Source of the DNA: Lentibacillus jeotgali
GTDB taxonomy: Bacteria > Bacillota > Bacilli > Bacillales > Amphibacillaceae
DNA: 64,000 nucleotides
Assembly (NCBI RefSeq): GCF_000224785.1
Contig: NZ_AGAV01000022.1
Span: forward strand, 17,353 to 81,352
Direction of reading: 5' to 3'
This document shows, piece after piece, positions 25,016-33,159 of this stretch. Position 1 is the first letter of the stretch. Each line of letters begins with the position of its first letter. The position numbers were made by a program, and so were the translations under genes. The notes beneath the pieces are model-generated. The model did not search any database and had not been told where the DNA came from. It saw only the letters and a program-made list of their open reading frames with translations.

Positions 25016-27415
25016 ATGAAGCGAACGATCAAGCGTGCTGCGGTTTTGGGTTCCGGGGTAATGGGGTCCGGTATTGCTGCACACTTGGCTAACGTCGGTA
25101 TCCCAACGATAATGCTGGATATTGTACCGCGTGAACTGACCAAAAATGAAGAAAAGAAAGGCTTAGCACTTGAGGATCGTGCTGTACGGAACCGTATGGC
25201 TGCCGACAGTAAAAAAGCTTTATTAAAACAAAAACCATCACCAATCACATCTAGGAATAGTCTTGATTTAATTGAAGTCGGCAATATGGAGGACGACATT
25301 GAAAAACTAGCGGATGTTGACTGGATCATCGAAGTGGTTGTTGAAAATCTTGAAATCAAGCAAAAGGTATTTGCAAACGTTGACAACTATCGAAAAGAAG
25401 GAACTATTGTCAGTTCCAATACATCCGGTATTTCAGTGGAGGCCATGGCTGAAGGACGGTCAGAGGATTTTCGCAAACATTTCCTCGGCACACACTTTTT
25501 TAACCCACCTCGCTACCTGAAGCTTTTGGAAATTATTCCAACGAAAGCAACAGATCCGGAAGTGCTTTCTTTTATGAAAACATTCAGTGAAGACGTTCTG
25601 GGGAAAGGTGTTGTCGAAGCAAAAGATACGCCGAATTTTATAGCCAACAGGATTGGAACATATGGGCTGCTTATAACCGTGCAGGAGATGCTGAAAGGCG
25701 GTTACAGTATCGGTGAAGTGGATTCTGTCACCGGACCGATGATCGGTCGTCCAAAGAGTGCCACTTTCCGTACGCTGGACGTTGTCGGGTTGGATACATT
25801 TATTCACGTCGCCAATAATGTGCGTGATCAGGTTAAAGGTGAAGAAAAAGACGTGTTCAAGGTACCGGATTTCATGCAAAGAATGCAGGAAAAAGGCTGG
25901 ATTGGTGCAAAAAGCGGTCAGGGATTTTTCCTGAAGAAAAAAGGAAAAGATGGAAGCACAATATACGAATTAAATCCTGAAACGCTTGAATATGAAGACC
26001 GCAAAAAATTGAAAACGAATGCAACTGAGATGGCGAAACAGGAGAAAGGCCCCAGCCGTAAATTGAAAGCGTTTGTATCAGCTGAAGGTGACAAGGCCGG
26101 TGACTTGGTCTGGTCCGTTTTAAAACCGGTGCTCATCTATTCTGCGGAACTTACAGGTGAAATTGCCGATGACATTGTCTCCATTGATCAGGCGATGAAA
26201 TGGGGATTCGGCTGGGAAGTCGGTCCATTTGAAACGTGGGATGCCATCGGTTTGCGAAAATCAATCGAGCGTATGCAACAAGAGGGATCGGAAGTCCCTG
26301 AATGGATACTGAACATGCTGGAATCCGGAAAGGAATCCTTCTATCAGACTGAAAATGGCAATGTCTATTATTACGATAACGGTGAATACAAACAGCAGTA
26401 TTTTAACCCGAAAGAAATTAATCTTAAACGATTAAAAGAAGAAAAAGGGGTTATTAAGAAGAACTCTGGTGCCAGTTTAATAGATTTGGGAGACGGTGTT
26501 GCCGGATTGGAATTCCATAGCCCGGGCAATGCTATCGGCCTGGATATTATCAAAATGGTAAATGAGGCGATTGAAGAAGTGAATCAAAATTATGAAGGGC
26601 TGGTCATCGGTAACCAGGGCAAAAACTTCAGTGTTGGCGCCCATCTTGGCATGATGCTGATGGCGGCACAGGATGATGACTTCTTTGAACTAGATATGGT
26701 TGTCCGACAATTCCAGAATACGGCGATGAATATTAAATACTCTGAAAAGCCAGTTGTAACCGCCCCATTCAATATGACGGTTGGGGGCGGCGCTGAACTT
26801 TCCCTGCCGGCCGCATCAATCCAGGCATCAGCTGAAACATATATGGGTCTGGTCGAATTTGGTGTCGGGCTAATCCCGGGCGGCGGCGGAACGAAAGAAC
26901 TTTATCTGAAAGAACTCCGCACTTTGCCTAAAGGTGTAGACTTTGATCTGACCAAAGTTGCAAATGACGTTTTTGAAAAAGTGGCCATGGCCAAAGTATC
27001 AACATCAGCTGAGGAAGCCCGGGAAAACGGATTTTTGGATAGCAGTGATGACATCAGCGTGAATCCGGAGCACCTGCTGCATGATGCAAAAGAAAAAGTA
27101 TTGGCACTCGCTAAAGCAGGTTACCAGCCGCCAAAACGCGAGAAGATCCCGGTTGTCGGCGACGCAGGATATGCCGCAATGCTGCTTGGTGCAAAATCAC
27201 TGCAGTTCAGTGGATATGCATCAGATCATGACGTGAAGATTGCTGAAAAATTAGCATATGTACTATCAGGCGGACGGATTAAAGAAGGAACACTGATTGA
27301 CGAACAAACAATGCTGGATCTGGAACGTGAAGCATTCCTCAGCCTGATCAGTGAACAGCTGACACAGCAGCGTATGCAACACATGCTTTTAAAAGGAAAA
27401 CCATTGCGAAACTAA
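25016..27415 (+). CDS. fadN: 3-hydroxyacyl-CoA dehydrogenase / enoyl-CoA hydratase FadN
   Basis: A 799-residue bifunctional beta-oxidation enzyme, catalysing hydration of enoyl-CoA and NAD-dependent oxidation of 3-hydroxyacyl-CoA. Domains: NAD-binding Rossmann (residues about 5-190, VLGSGVMGSGIAAHLA), HCDH C-terminal domains (about 195-300 and 345-440, GPFETWDAIG), and a crotonase domain (about 475-690, LVIGNQGKNFSVGAHL and LVEFGVGLIPGGGGTKEL). The order, dehydrogenase first, is that of B. subtilis FadN. The ATG at 25016 has AGGGGG 7 bases upstream; the longer frame from 24980 would begin inside the FadR operator. First gene of fadN-fadA-fadE. Confidence 0.94.
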   Translation: MKRTIKRAAVLGSGVMGSGIAAHLANVGIPTIMLDIVPRELTKNEEKKGLALEDRAVRNRMAADSKKALLKQKPSPITSRNSLDLIEVGNMEDDIEKLADVDWIIEVVVENLEIKQKVFANVDNYRKEGTIVSSNTSGISVEAMAEGRSEDFRKHFLGTHFFNPPRYLKLLEIIPTKATDPEVLSFMKTFSEDVLGKGVVEAKDTPNFIANRIGTYGLLITVQEMLKGGYSIGEVDSVTGPMIGRPKSATFRTLDVVGLDTFIHVANNVRDQVKGEEKDVFKVPDFMQRMQEKGWIGAKSGQGFFLKKKGKDGSTIYELNPETLEYEDRKKLKTNATEMAKQEKGPSRKLKAFVSAEGDKAGDLVWSVLKPVLIYSAELTGEIADDIVSIDQAMKWGFGWEVGPFETWDAIGLRKSIERMQQEGSEVPEWILNMLESGKESFYQTENGNVYYYDNGEYKQQYFNPKEINLKRLKEEKGVIKKNSGASLIDLGDGVAGLEFHSPGNAIGLDIIKMVNEAIEEVNQNYEGLVIGNQGKNFSVGAHLGMMLMAAQDDDFFELDMVVRQFQNTAMNIKYSEKPVVTAPFNMTVGGGAELSLPAASIQASAETYMGLVEFGVGLIPGGGGTKELYLKELRTLPKGVDFDLTKVANDVFEKVAMAKVSTSAEEARENGFLDSSDDISVNPEHLLHDAKEKVLALAKAGYQPPKREKIPVVGDAGYAAMLLGAKSLQFSGYASDHDVKIAEKLAYVLSGGRIKEGTLIDEQTMLDLEREAFLSLISEQLTQQRMQHMLLKGKPLRN

Positions 27416-27435
27416 TTTGAAGAGGGGGAGAAAAC

Positions 27436-28611
27436 GTGAAGGAAGCAGTAATTGTTGCGGGTGCAAGAACCCCTGTAGGAAAAGCGAATAAAGGTTCATT
27501 GGCCAGCACAAGACCCGATGACCTGGCAGCCTTAACGATTAAAGAAACATTAAAACGCGCGGGAGATTATGACGGGAATATCGATGACGTGATTATCGGC
27601 TGTGCGATGCCGGAAGCCGAGCAAGGCATGAATATGGCGCGCAACATTGCCGGTCTTGCCGGTCTCAGAAAAGATGTTCCCGGCATCACGATTAACCGTT
27701 ATTGCTCATCCGGACTGCAAAGCATTGCATATGCAGCAGAACGTATTATGGTCGGTGCAAGTGATACAATCATCGCCGGCGGGACAGAGTCCATGAGCTT
27801 AATTCCAATGGGCGGGCATGTGATTAAGCCGAATACGAAGCTTGTTCAGAATGCACCGGGATATTACATGCAAATGGGCCACACTGCTGAAGAAGTGGCC
27901 AAACGTTTTGGCATTTCAAGAGACGAACAAGATGAATTTGCTGTCCGGAGTCACCAGCGCGCAGCAAAAGCGCTTGAAGAAGGTAAATTCAAAGATGAAA
28001 TCGTGCCGGTCGAAGTGACTGAGCGCGTGATTGGCAAAAAGAATAACGTTGAAGAGAAAACATTGAAGTTTGAAATGGATGAAGGGGTACGCGCGAGCAC
28101 AACAAAAGAAATTCTCGGCAATCTGAAGCCGGCATTTTCCGCAACGGGCTCCGTAACAGCAGGAAACTCCTCGCAAATGAGTGATGGAGCAGGCACTGTT
28201 CTCGTGATGGACCGTGAAAAGGCTGATTCAGAAGGTCTAGAGCCGCTTGCCAAATTTCATTCATTTGCTGTGGCGGGTGTTGAACCGGAGATCATGGGGG
28301 TCGGTCCCGTCCAAGCTGTACCGAAAGCGTTGAAAATTGCTGGGCTGGATTTATCTGACATCGGCTTGATTGAATTGAATGAGGCGTTTGCTTCACAGTC
28401 AGTCCGTGTCATTCAGGCACTTGATCTGGACCCGGATATTGTCAATGTTAACGGCGGGGCCATCGCACTCGGTCATCCGCTTGGCATGACTGGGACAAAA
28501 TTGACACTGAGCCTCATTCATGAGATGAAGCGCCGCAACGTACAATATGGTGTTGTCACCATGTGTATCGGAGGCGGCATGGGAGCAGCCGGCGTGTTTG
28601 AACTCTTGTAA
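27436..28611 (+). CDS. fadA: Acetyl-CoA C-acyltransferase (thiolase) FadA
   Basis: A 391-residue thiolase that releases acetyl-CoA in the last step of beta-oxidation. The acyl-accepting Cys is residue 90 in NRYCSSGLQ; the catalytic His (about 347) is in ALGHPLGMTG and the second Cys (about 377) in MCIGGGMGAA. It follows fadN after 20 bases with GAGGGGG before its GTG start. Position between fadN and fadE is as in B. subtilis, although here a 580-base repeat-rich insert separates it from fadE. Confidence 0.94.
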   Translation: MKEAVIVAGARTPVGKANKGSLASTRPDDLAALTIKETLKRAGDYDGNIDDVIIGCAMPEAEQGMNMARNIAGLAGLRKDVPGITINRYCSSGLQSIAYAAERIMVGASDTIIAGGTESMSLIPMGGHVIKPNTKLVQNAPGYYMQMGHTAEEVAKRFGISRDEQDEFAVRSHQRAAKALEEGKFKDEIVPVEVTERVIGKKNNVEEKTLKFEMDEGVRASTTKEILGNLKPAFSATGSVTAGNSSQMSDGAGTVLVMDREKADSEGLEPLAKFHSFAVAGVEPEIMGVGPVQAVPKALKIAGLDLSDIGLIELNEAFASQSVRVIQALDLDPDIVNVNGGAIALGHPLGMTGTKLTLSLIHEMKRRNVQYGVVTMCIGGGMGAAGVFELL

Positions 28612-28741
28612 GCTATGAATCTTGTTGAAATTTAGTTCTAGTCTGTTGAAAAGGCGTAAATGCTAACTCGCACGAATTCAAAGGATTGTAAAAGCTTGTT
28701 GTTCTTGACACAAAATCCATAAACTGCGACATAGTGTTTTG

Positions 28742-28918
28742 GTTGATTTCCGCTGCGGGCAGTCGCACACCTTAGGGCAACGCTTCAGTTTCCTCGGAAG
28801 CAAAGACCGCTTCCTGCGGGAGCAGAGGCATAGGTGAGACCCCGCAGAACGGAGTTCGAGGAGGCTCACCAGCCGCCCGCTTTCCCGCAGGAGTCTCCTG
28901 CCCTCCGCTCCAATCAAC
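28742..28918. repeat. GC-rich structured repeat, family C copy 1
   Basis: Ends are GTTGATT (28742-28748) and AATCAAC (28912-28918), with imperfect terminal inverted repeats of about 28 bases. The core GGTGAGACCCCGCAG...GAGGAGGCTCACC recurs at 41972-42011. Stem GGTGAG (28833-28838) pairs with CTCACC (28865-28870); the other copy has GATGAG with CTCATC, a compensatory change. It sits between fadA and fadE. The flanks 28612-28741 and 28919-28970 hold no gene. Confidence 0.75.
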
Positions 28919-28970
28919 GCCATGTCAGCGCGTGTATTTTGTTCACGACATCTGAGTACGAGGAGTCCTC

Positions 28971-29083
28971 TCGCGCGAAATCTGGAGGGTGTCGCGCGAT
29001 TTCGTGCTACTCTCGCGCGAAATCCAGGGAATGTCGCGCGATTTCATGCCACCCTCGCGCGAAATCTGGAGGGTGTCGCGCGA
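28971..29083. repeat. Six TCGCGCGA palindromes at exact 21-bp spacing
   Basis: TCGCGCGA begins at 28971, 28992, 29013, 29034, 29055 and 29076, a period of exactly 21 bases, or two helical turns. The palindromes alternate between being followed by AATC and by TTT, so the larger unit is 42 bases with three copies. It lies 110 bases before fadE. Confidence 0.88.
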
Positions 29084-29191
29084 TTTTGCAACTGCGTAAT
29101 AAGCAGCAAAATATACAAAAAGGACCTTGAATATCGTATCAAAGAAATTTGATGCAATGGAAAAATTCCAATATGGAAAGGAACGATTAAT

Positions 29192-30976
29192 ATGAGTGAA
29201 ACAACAGAGAAGTTGTTCAAAGGCGGCGGATTTTTAACAGAAGACCTGCGAGCTGAAGATGTGGTGACACCTGAAGATTTTACCGAAGAACATAAAATGA
29301 TCGGTAAAACGACCGATGACTTTATTGATGGTGAAGTTTTACCCAAAATTGACAATCTGGAAAATCATGAATTTGAGCATTCCGTTGACCTGATTAGAAA
29401 GGCAGGTGAGCTGGGACTGCTTGGCGCGGACATTCCGGAAGCATATGGCGGACTAAACCTGGATAAAATCAGCTCAGCCATCATCACCGAAAAATTTGCA
29501 CGTGCCGGTGGTTTTTCGATAACACATGGCGGACACGTCGGTATTGGAACGCTGCCAATCGTATTTTTTGGAAACGAGGAGCAAAAGGAGAAATATTTAC
29601 CGAAATTAGCTACCGGGGAGAAGATCGCGGCTTACGCATTGACAGAACCAAGTGCGGGTTCTGACGCCATGAGCGGGAAAACTACAGCAACATTGAATGA
29701 AGCAGGCACCCATTATATTCTGAACGGTGAAAAACAATGGATTACCAACTCAGCTTTTGCGGACGTATTTGTTGTTTATGCGCAGGTGGAAGGCGATAAA
29801 TTCACAGCATTCATCGTTGAGCGCGAATTCCCTGGTGTTTTAACAGGACCTGAGGAAAAGAAGATGGGTATCAAGAGTTCCTCAACCCGAACACTGATTT
29901 TGGAGGATGCTGAAGTGCCGGTTGAGAATTTGCTCGGTGAAAAAGGAAAAGGTCACAAAATTGCCTTCAATATCCTGAACGTAGGTCGCTATAAACTTGC
30001 TATGGGCGGTGTCGGCGGCTCCAAGAACGCAATCGAAGTGGCAACGAAATACGTTAATGAACGAAAACAATTCAACACGCCGATTTCAAGTTTTTCATTG
30101 ACTCAGGAAAAGCTGGCAACACTGGCGGTTAGAACATATGCCAACGAAAGCGCCGTTTACCGTACAGTCGGATTATTTGAGCAGCGGATGGGTTCATTGA
30201 CAGACGAACAGTTGAAAGACGGCAGAGAAGTGGCAAAAGCGATCGCTGAATATCAAATTGAGTGTTCGTTGAATAAATTCTCGGCCACAGAATGTCTCGA
30301 TCATGTTGTGGATGAAGCTGTCCAACTCCATGGCGGTTACGGCTTCATGGAGGAGTATGAAGTGGCGAGAATGTACCGTGACTCCCGGATTAATCGGATT
30401 TTTGAAGGAACCAATGAAATCAACCGTCTGATTGTGCCCGGAACGCTGATGAAAAAAGCCATGAAAGGTGAATTGCCGCTTCTTCAGGAAGCACAAAAAC
30501 TCCAGGAAGAACTCATGATGATGATGCCTGAAGAAATCGGCGATGCTACTTTGGAGCAGGAAAAATATCTGTTGAAAAACGCCAAGAAAATGGTGTTGCT
30601 CGGTGCTGGCCTGGCTGCACAAAAATATCAGCAGAAGCTGGAAAACGAGCAGGAAATTCTGGTTAATCTGGCAGATATGGTCAATGAAATATACAATATG
30701 GAAGCGGCCGTCCTGCGTACCGAAAAAGCAATCAATAAAGATGGTGAAGATAAACACAAGCAGAAGCTTCTATACACACAGGTATATGTGCAGGAAGCCT
30801 TTAACCGGATTGAAGCAGATGCAAAAGAATCACTTATCGCTGTTGAAGAAGGCGATAACCTGAGAATGATGCTGTCATCTCTGCGTAAGCTGACACGTCA
30901 CACGCCAACAAACGTGATTGCCAAAAAACGTGAAATTGCAGCAAAGATCATTGAAGAAGAAAAATATGTTGTCTGA
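29192..30976 (+). CDS. fadE: Acyl-CoA dehydrogenase FadE
   Basis: A 594-residue FAD-dependent acyl-CoA dehydrogenase, first oxidation step of beta-oxidation. Features: AYALTEPSAGSDA near residue 150 (flavin contact), GEKQWITNSAFADVFVVYAQV, MYRDSRINRIFEGTNEINRLIVPG near residue 400 with the catalytic Glu of EGTNEIN, and an additional helical C-terminal domain (about 415-594) as in B. subtilis FadE of the same length. Its own ribosome binding site is GGAAAGGA. It is separated from fadA by repeats, so cotranscription with fadNA is likely but not certain. Confidence 0.93.
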   Translation: MSETTEKLFKGGGFLTEDLRAEDVVTPEDFTEEHKMIGKTTDDFIDGEVLPKIDNLENHEFEHSVDLIRKAGELGLLGADIPEAYGGLNLDKISSAIITEKFARAGGFSITHGGHVGIGTLPIVFFGNEEQKEKYLPKLATGEKIAAYALTEPSAGSDAMSGKTTATLNEAGTHYILNGEKQWITNSAFADVFVVYAQVEGDKFTAFIVEREFPGVLTGPEEKKMGIKSSSTRTLILEDAEVPVENLLGEKGKGHKIAFNILNVGRYKLAMGGVGGSKNAIEVATKYVNERKQFNTPISSFSLTQEKLATLAVRTYANESAVYRTVGLFEQRMGSLTDEQLKDGREVAKAIAEYQIECSLNKFSATECLDHVVDEAVQLHGGYGFMEEYEVARMYRDSRINRIFEGTNEINRLIVPGTLMKKAMKGELPLLQEAQKLQEELMMMMPEEIGDATLEQEKYLLKNAKKMVLLGAGLAAQKYQQKLENEQEILVNLADMVNEIYNMEAAVLRTEKAINKDGEDKHKQKLLYTQVYVQEAFNRIEADAKESLIAVEEGDNLRMMLSSLRKLTRHTPTNVIAKKREIAAKIIEEEKYVV

Positions 30977-30991
30977 TTTAAGCAACGGAAA

Positions 30992-31027
30992 TCTGCTCCC
31001 GGCCAGATAGGCTGCGGAGCAGTTTTT
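30992..31027 (+). terminator. Terminator of the fad operon
   Basis: CTGCTCC and GGAGCAG arms followed by TTTTTGTT. Confidence 0.8.
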
Positions 31028-31122
31028 GTTATAAAAGAAAAACCCGAAGTTCACAACTTCCGGCTGAAATATTCACAATTATAGCCATAAAAATAATTCT
31101 GGTCGCCTGAGAGTGTTAATTT

Positions 31123-31152
31123 TGCTATAATGAATGTATCTATTTTATAGCA
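31123..31152. promoter_or_regulatory. Inverted repeat over the -10 region before yusI
   Basis: TGCTATAA (31123-31130) and TTATAGCA (31145-31152) are perfect complements; the left arm contains a TATAAT -10 box. A further TTATAGCCATAA lies at 31079-31090. A regulator site is possible. Confidence 0.35.
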
Positions 31153-31166
31153 GAGGAGAGAAGCAC

Positions 31167-31523
31167 ATGGCATTAACGTTTTACTGGTACCCGAAATGCG
31201 GTACGTGTCAAAAAGCTAAAAAGTGGCTCGACGGACATGACATTGATTATACAAGCATACATATTGTAGAAGAACCACCTACGAAGGAACAACTGTTGGA
31301 CTTTATTTCCAAAAGTGGCATGTCGCCGAAAAAGTTCTTCAATACAAGTGGAAAAAAGTATCGTGAACAAAATATGAAGGAAAAAATTAAGGATGCGAGT
31401 ACCGAAGAAATGGCGGAGTGGCTGGCCTCGGACGGCATGCTGATCAAACGGCCGATCGTGACAGACGGCGAGAAAGTGACAGTTGGATTTAAAGAAGATA
31501 CATTCACCGAAACCTGGCTGTAA
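31167..31523 (+). CDS. yusI: ArsC/Spx family protein YusI
   Basis: A 118-residue thioredoxin-fold protein of the arsenate reductase/Spx family with a redox pair CGTC at residues 11-14 (YPKCGTCQKAKKWL) and the family block LIKRPIVTDGEKVTVGF at the C-terminus. The Spx RINR and other RNA polymerase-contact features are not evident, so it is a YusI-type protein, not Spx. Function unknown; thiol redox chemistry is likely. GAGGAGAG precedes the ATG. In B. subtilis yusI also lies between fadE and gcvH. Confidence 0.88.
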   Translation: MALTFYWYPKCGTCQKAKKWLDGHDIDYTSIHIVEEPPTKEQLLDFISKSGMSPKKFFNTSGKKYREQNMKEKIKDASTEEMAEWLASDGMLIKRPIVTDGEKVTVGFKEDTFTETWL

Positions 31524-31606
31524 AAATAGAATGTTATACTAGAAAAACACAGAGCTTCCTAGTATAGTTATGGTTACCGTTGCAATGATTTAATGGAGGG
31601 ATATTT

Positions 31607-31990
31607 ATGAGCTTACCACAAGATTTGTTTTATACTGAAGAACATGAATGGGTGAAAAAAGAGGACGGAAAAGTTCGGATAGGGATTACGGACTTTGCAC
31701 AGGATGAACTTGGTGACATTGTCTTTGTCGAGTTGCCTGAAGTTGGTGATGAAATTGAGGTTGATGAGCCATTCGGCAGTGTCGAGTCTGTTAAGACGGT
31801 TTCAGAATTGTATGCCCCGATCAGCGGGAAAATCGTCGAAATTAACGAGGAGCTTGAAGACAGCCCGGAATTCGTTAATGAATCACCTTATGACAAAGCC
31901 TGGATGGTTGTTTTGGAACCGTCCAATGAGTCTGACGTCGATCAGTTATTATCTGCTGAGCAATACGAAGAAGCCATTAACAATGATTAA
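31607..31990 (+). CDS. gcvH: Glycine cleavage system H protein
   Basis: A 127-residue lipoyl carrier protein. The lipoylated Lys is residue 63 in [16 protein letters not shown]. GcvH shuttles the aminomethyl group in glycine cleavage and in Bacillus is also the central donor for lipoate relay to other 2-oxoacid dehydrogenases. The other gcv genes are not in the window, which is normal: gcvH is separate in B. subtilis too. TGGAGGGA precedes the ATG. An 8-base inverted repeat (TATACTAG/CTAGTATA, 31535-31566) lies upstream. Confidence 0.95.
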   Translation: MSLPQDLFYTEEHEWVKKEDGKVRIGITDFAQDELGDIVFVELPEVGDEIEVDEPFGSVESVKTVSELYAPISGKIVEINEELEDSPEFVNESPYDKAWMVVLEPSNESDVDQLLSAEQYEEAINND

Positions 31991-32005
31991 TAACAATCGA
32001 TGATG

Positions 32006-32047
32006 AAAAAGCTGACTCACTCTCAGATGTGAAGGTCGGCTTTTTTA
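32006..32047 (+). terminator. Terminator after gcvH
   Basis: AAAAAGCTGAC and GTCGGCTTTTTT arms. Confidence 0.75.
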
Positions 32048-32119
32048 ATCGTTAATGGTTTCCAATCATATAATATCTGTACCCCCCATCATGGTGTTTT
32101 CTTAAGGAGTGCAATATAG

Positions 32120-32473
32120 ATGACAGAGTACACCGAAAAAGTTATCATTGTGGAAGGGTTGACCGATAAAAAGCAAATCAAAAAAGTGATTGCTGAGGAT
32201 GCAGAAATTATCTGTACAAACGGAACACTTGGCGTGGAAAAATTTGATGAGCTTCTCGAGGACTATGACCTCGACAACCGGGATGTTTATATTTTGGTTG
32301 ACGAAGACAGTCCGGGCATCAGGCTTCGCAATCAGCTGTCACGCGAGCTTCCGCATGCCGAACATATCTATGTCAGCAGTGAATATCGCGAAGTGGCGAC
32401 AACACCTGATAATATACTGGCTGCTGAACTGGCAGGGAAACGAATTGAGGTTAATCCGATTTTTCTGATTTAG
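32120..32473 (+). CDS. yusF: Toprim domain protein YusF
   Basis: A 117-residue single Toprim domain: KVIIVEGLTDKKQIKKVI gives the N-terminal Glu motif and DVYILVDEDSPGIRLRNQL the DxD metal motif. Related to small primase/topoisomerase-like proteins (RNase M5-like fold). Function unknown, probably nucleic acid processing. Followed closely by yusE, as in B. subtilis, so the two form a unit. Confidence 0.85.
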   Translation: MTEYTEKVIIVEGLTDKKQIKKVIAEDAEIICTNGTLGVEKFDELLEDYDLDNRDVYILVDEDSPGIRLRNQLSRELPHAEHIYVSSEYREVATTPDNILAAELAGKRIEVNPIFLI

Positions 32474-32483
32474 GGTGATTTTT

Positions 32484-32798
32484 TTGCAGCAGGTAACTGA
32501 TGATATATTGCAGCAGGAACGTTATTTATTATATATTTATACACCATTATGTGGTACTTGTGCACTTGCAAGAACGATGCTTGATAAAATCGAATCGGTT
32601 CATCAGCAGGATATTTTTTATGAAATGAATGCGTCACTCAACCCTGAATTTATGCAGGATTACAAAGTCGAAAGTGTCCCTTGCCTGCTGATCAAGGAAG
32701 GCGGGGAAATCAGGGATAAAGTTTACGCTTTCAAGTCGATTGCCAACATATACAGCTATTTGATGGACTACAAGCCGGAGCTGTTTGCTACAAGTTAA
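32484..32798 (+). CDS. yusE: Thioredoxin family protein YusE
   Basis: A 104-residue thioredoxin-like protein with the active-site pair in YTPLCGTCALARTML and the cis-Pro region ESVPCLLIKEGG. Likely a cytosolic thiol oxidoreductase. Two starts are possible: GTG at 32475 and TTG at 32484. AGGGTGA (32472-32478), formed by the end of yusF, stands 6 bases before the TTG, so I chose 32484. Confidence 0.82.
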   Translation: MQQVTDDILQQERYLLYIYTPLCGTCALARTMLDKIESVHQQDIFYEMNASLNPEFMQDYKVESVPCLLIKEGGEIRDKVYAFKSIANIYSYLMDYKPELFATS

Positions 32799-32803
32799 TT
32801 TTA

Positions 32804-32833
32804 TTGACAGCCGGTACAAGGGCATGGTATCCT
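32804..32833 (+). promoter_or_regulatory. Promoter of metNPQ
   Basis: TTGACA at 32804-32809 and TATCCT at 32828-32833, spacing 18, directly ahead of the S-box. Confidence 0.65.
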
Positions 32834-32862
32834 TTTAAAGTCGATTGGTAAATGAATATGAA

Positions 32863-32981
32863 TTTTCTCTTATCCAGAGCGGTGGAGGGGCTGGCCTTAT
32901 GAAACCGCGGCAACCTCAAATCAAAGTTATTTGAAAGGTGCCAATTCCTGCGAAGCGGATGCTTTGGCAGATAGGGGAACG
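32863..32981 (+). promoter_or_regulatory. SAM-I riboswitch (S-box)
   Basis: Hallmark blocks CTCTTATCCAGAGCGGTGG, CTGGCCTTATGAAACC, GGCAACC, AAGGTGCCAATTCCTGC and GCAGATAGGGGAA are in order. P1 is TTCTCTTATC with GATAGGGGAA. It is an off-switch for methionine uptake when S-adenosylmethionine is plentiful. Confidence 0.96.
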
Positions 32982-32998
32982 TGAAGATGATATACACA

Positions 32999-33037
32999 CG
33001 TCTTTCTGTTCTCTTACAGAAAGGCGTTTTTCTTTTA
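32999..33037 (+). terminator. SAM riboswitch terminator
   Basis: CGTCTTTCTGT and ACAGAAAGGCG, then TTTTTCTTTT. Confidence 0.88.
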
Positions 33038-33159
33038 GATTTGATTTTCTAAATGAAAAAATGCCATCATTCACAGATCAATGATTCCCGGCATCTTACC
33101 TTAAAGCGAAGTAATGCTATTGTTAGATACGGACATAGTAACAATGAAGGAGGAAAACC

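Noticed and set aside
28834..29152. Frames of 98 and 76 codons over the TCGCGCGA array
   Set aside because: A 42-bp period is a multiple of three, so an open frame stays open through the array without coding meaning.
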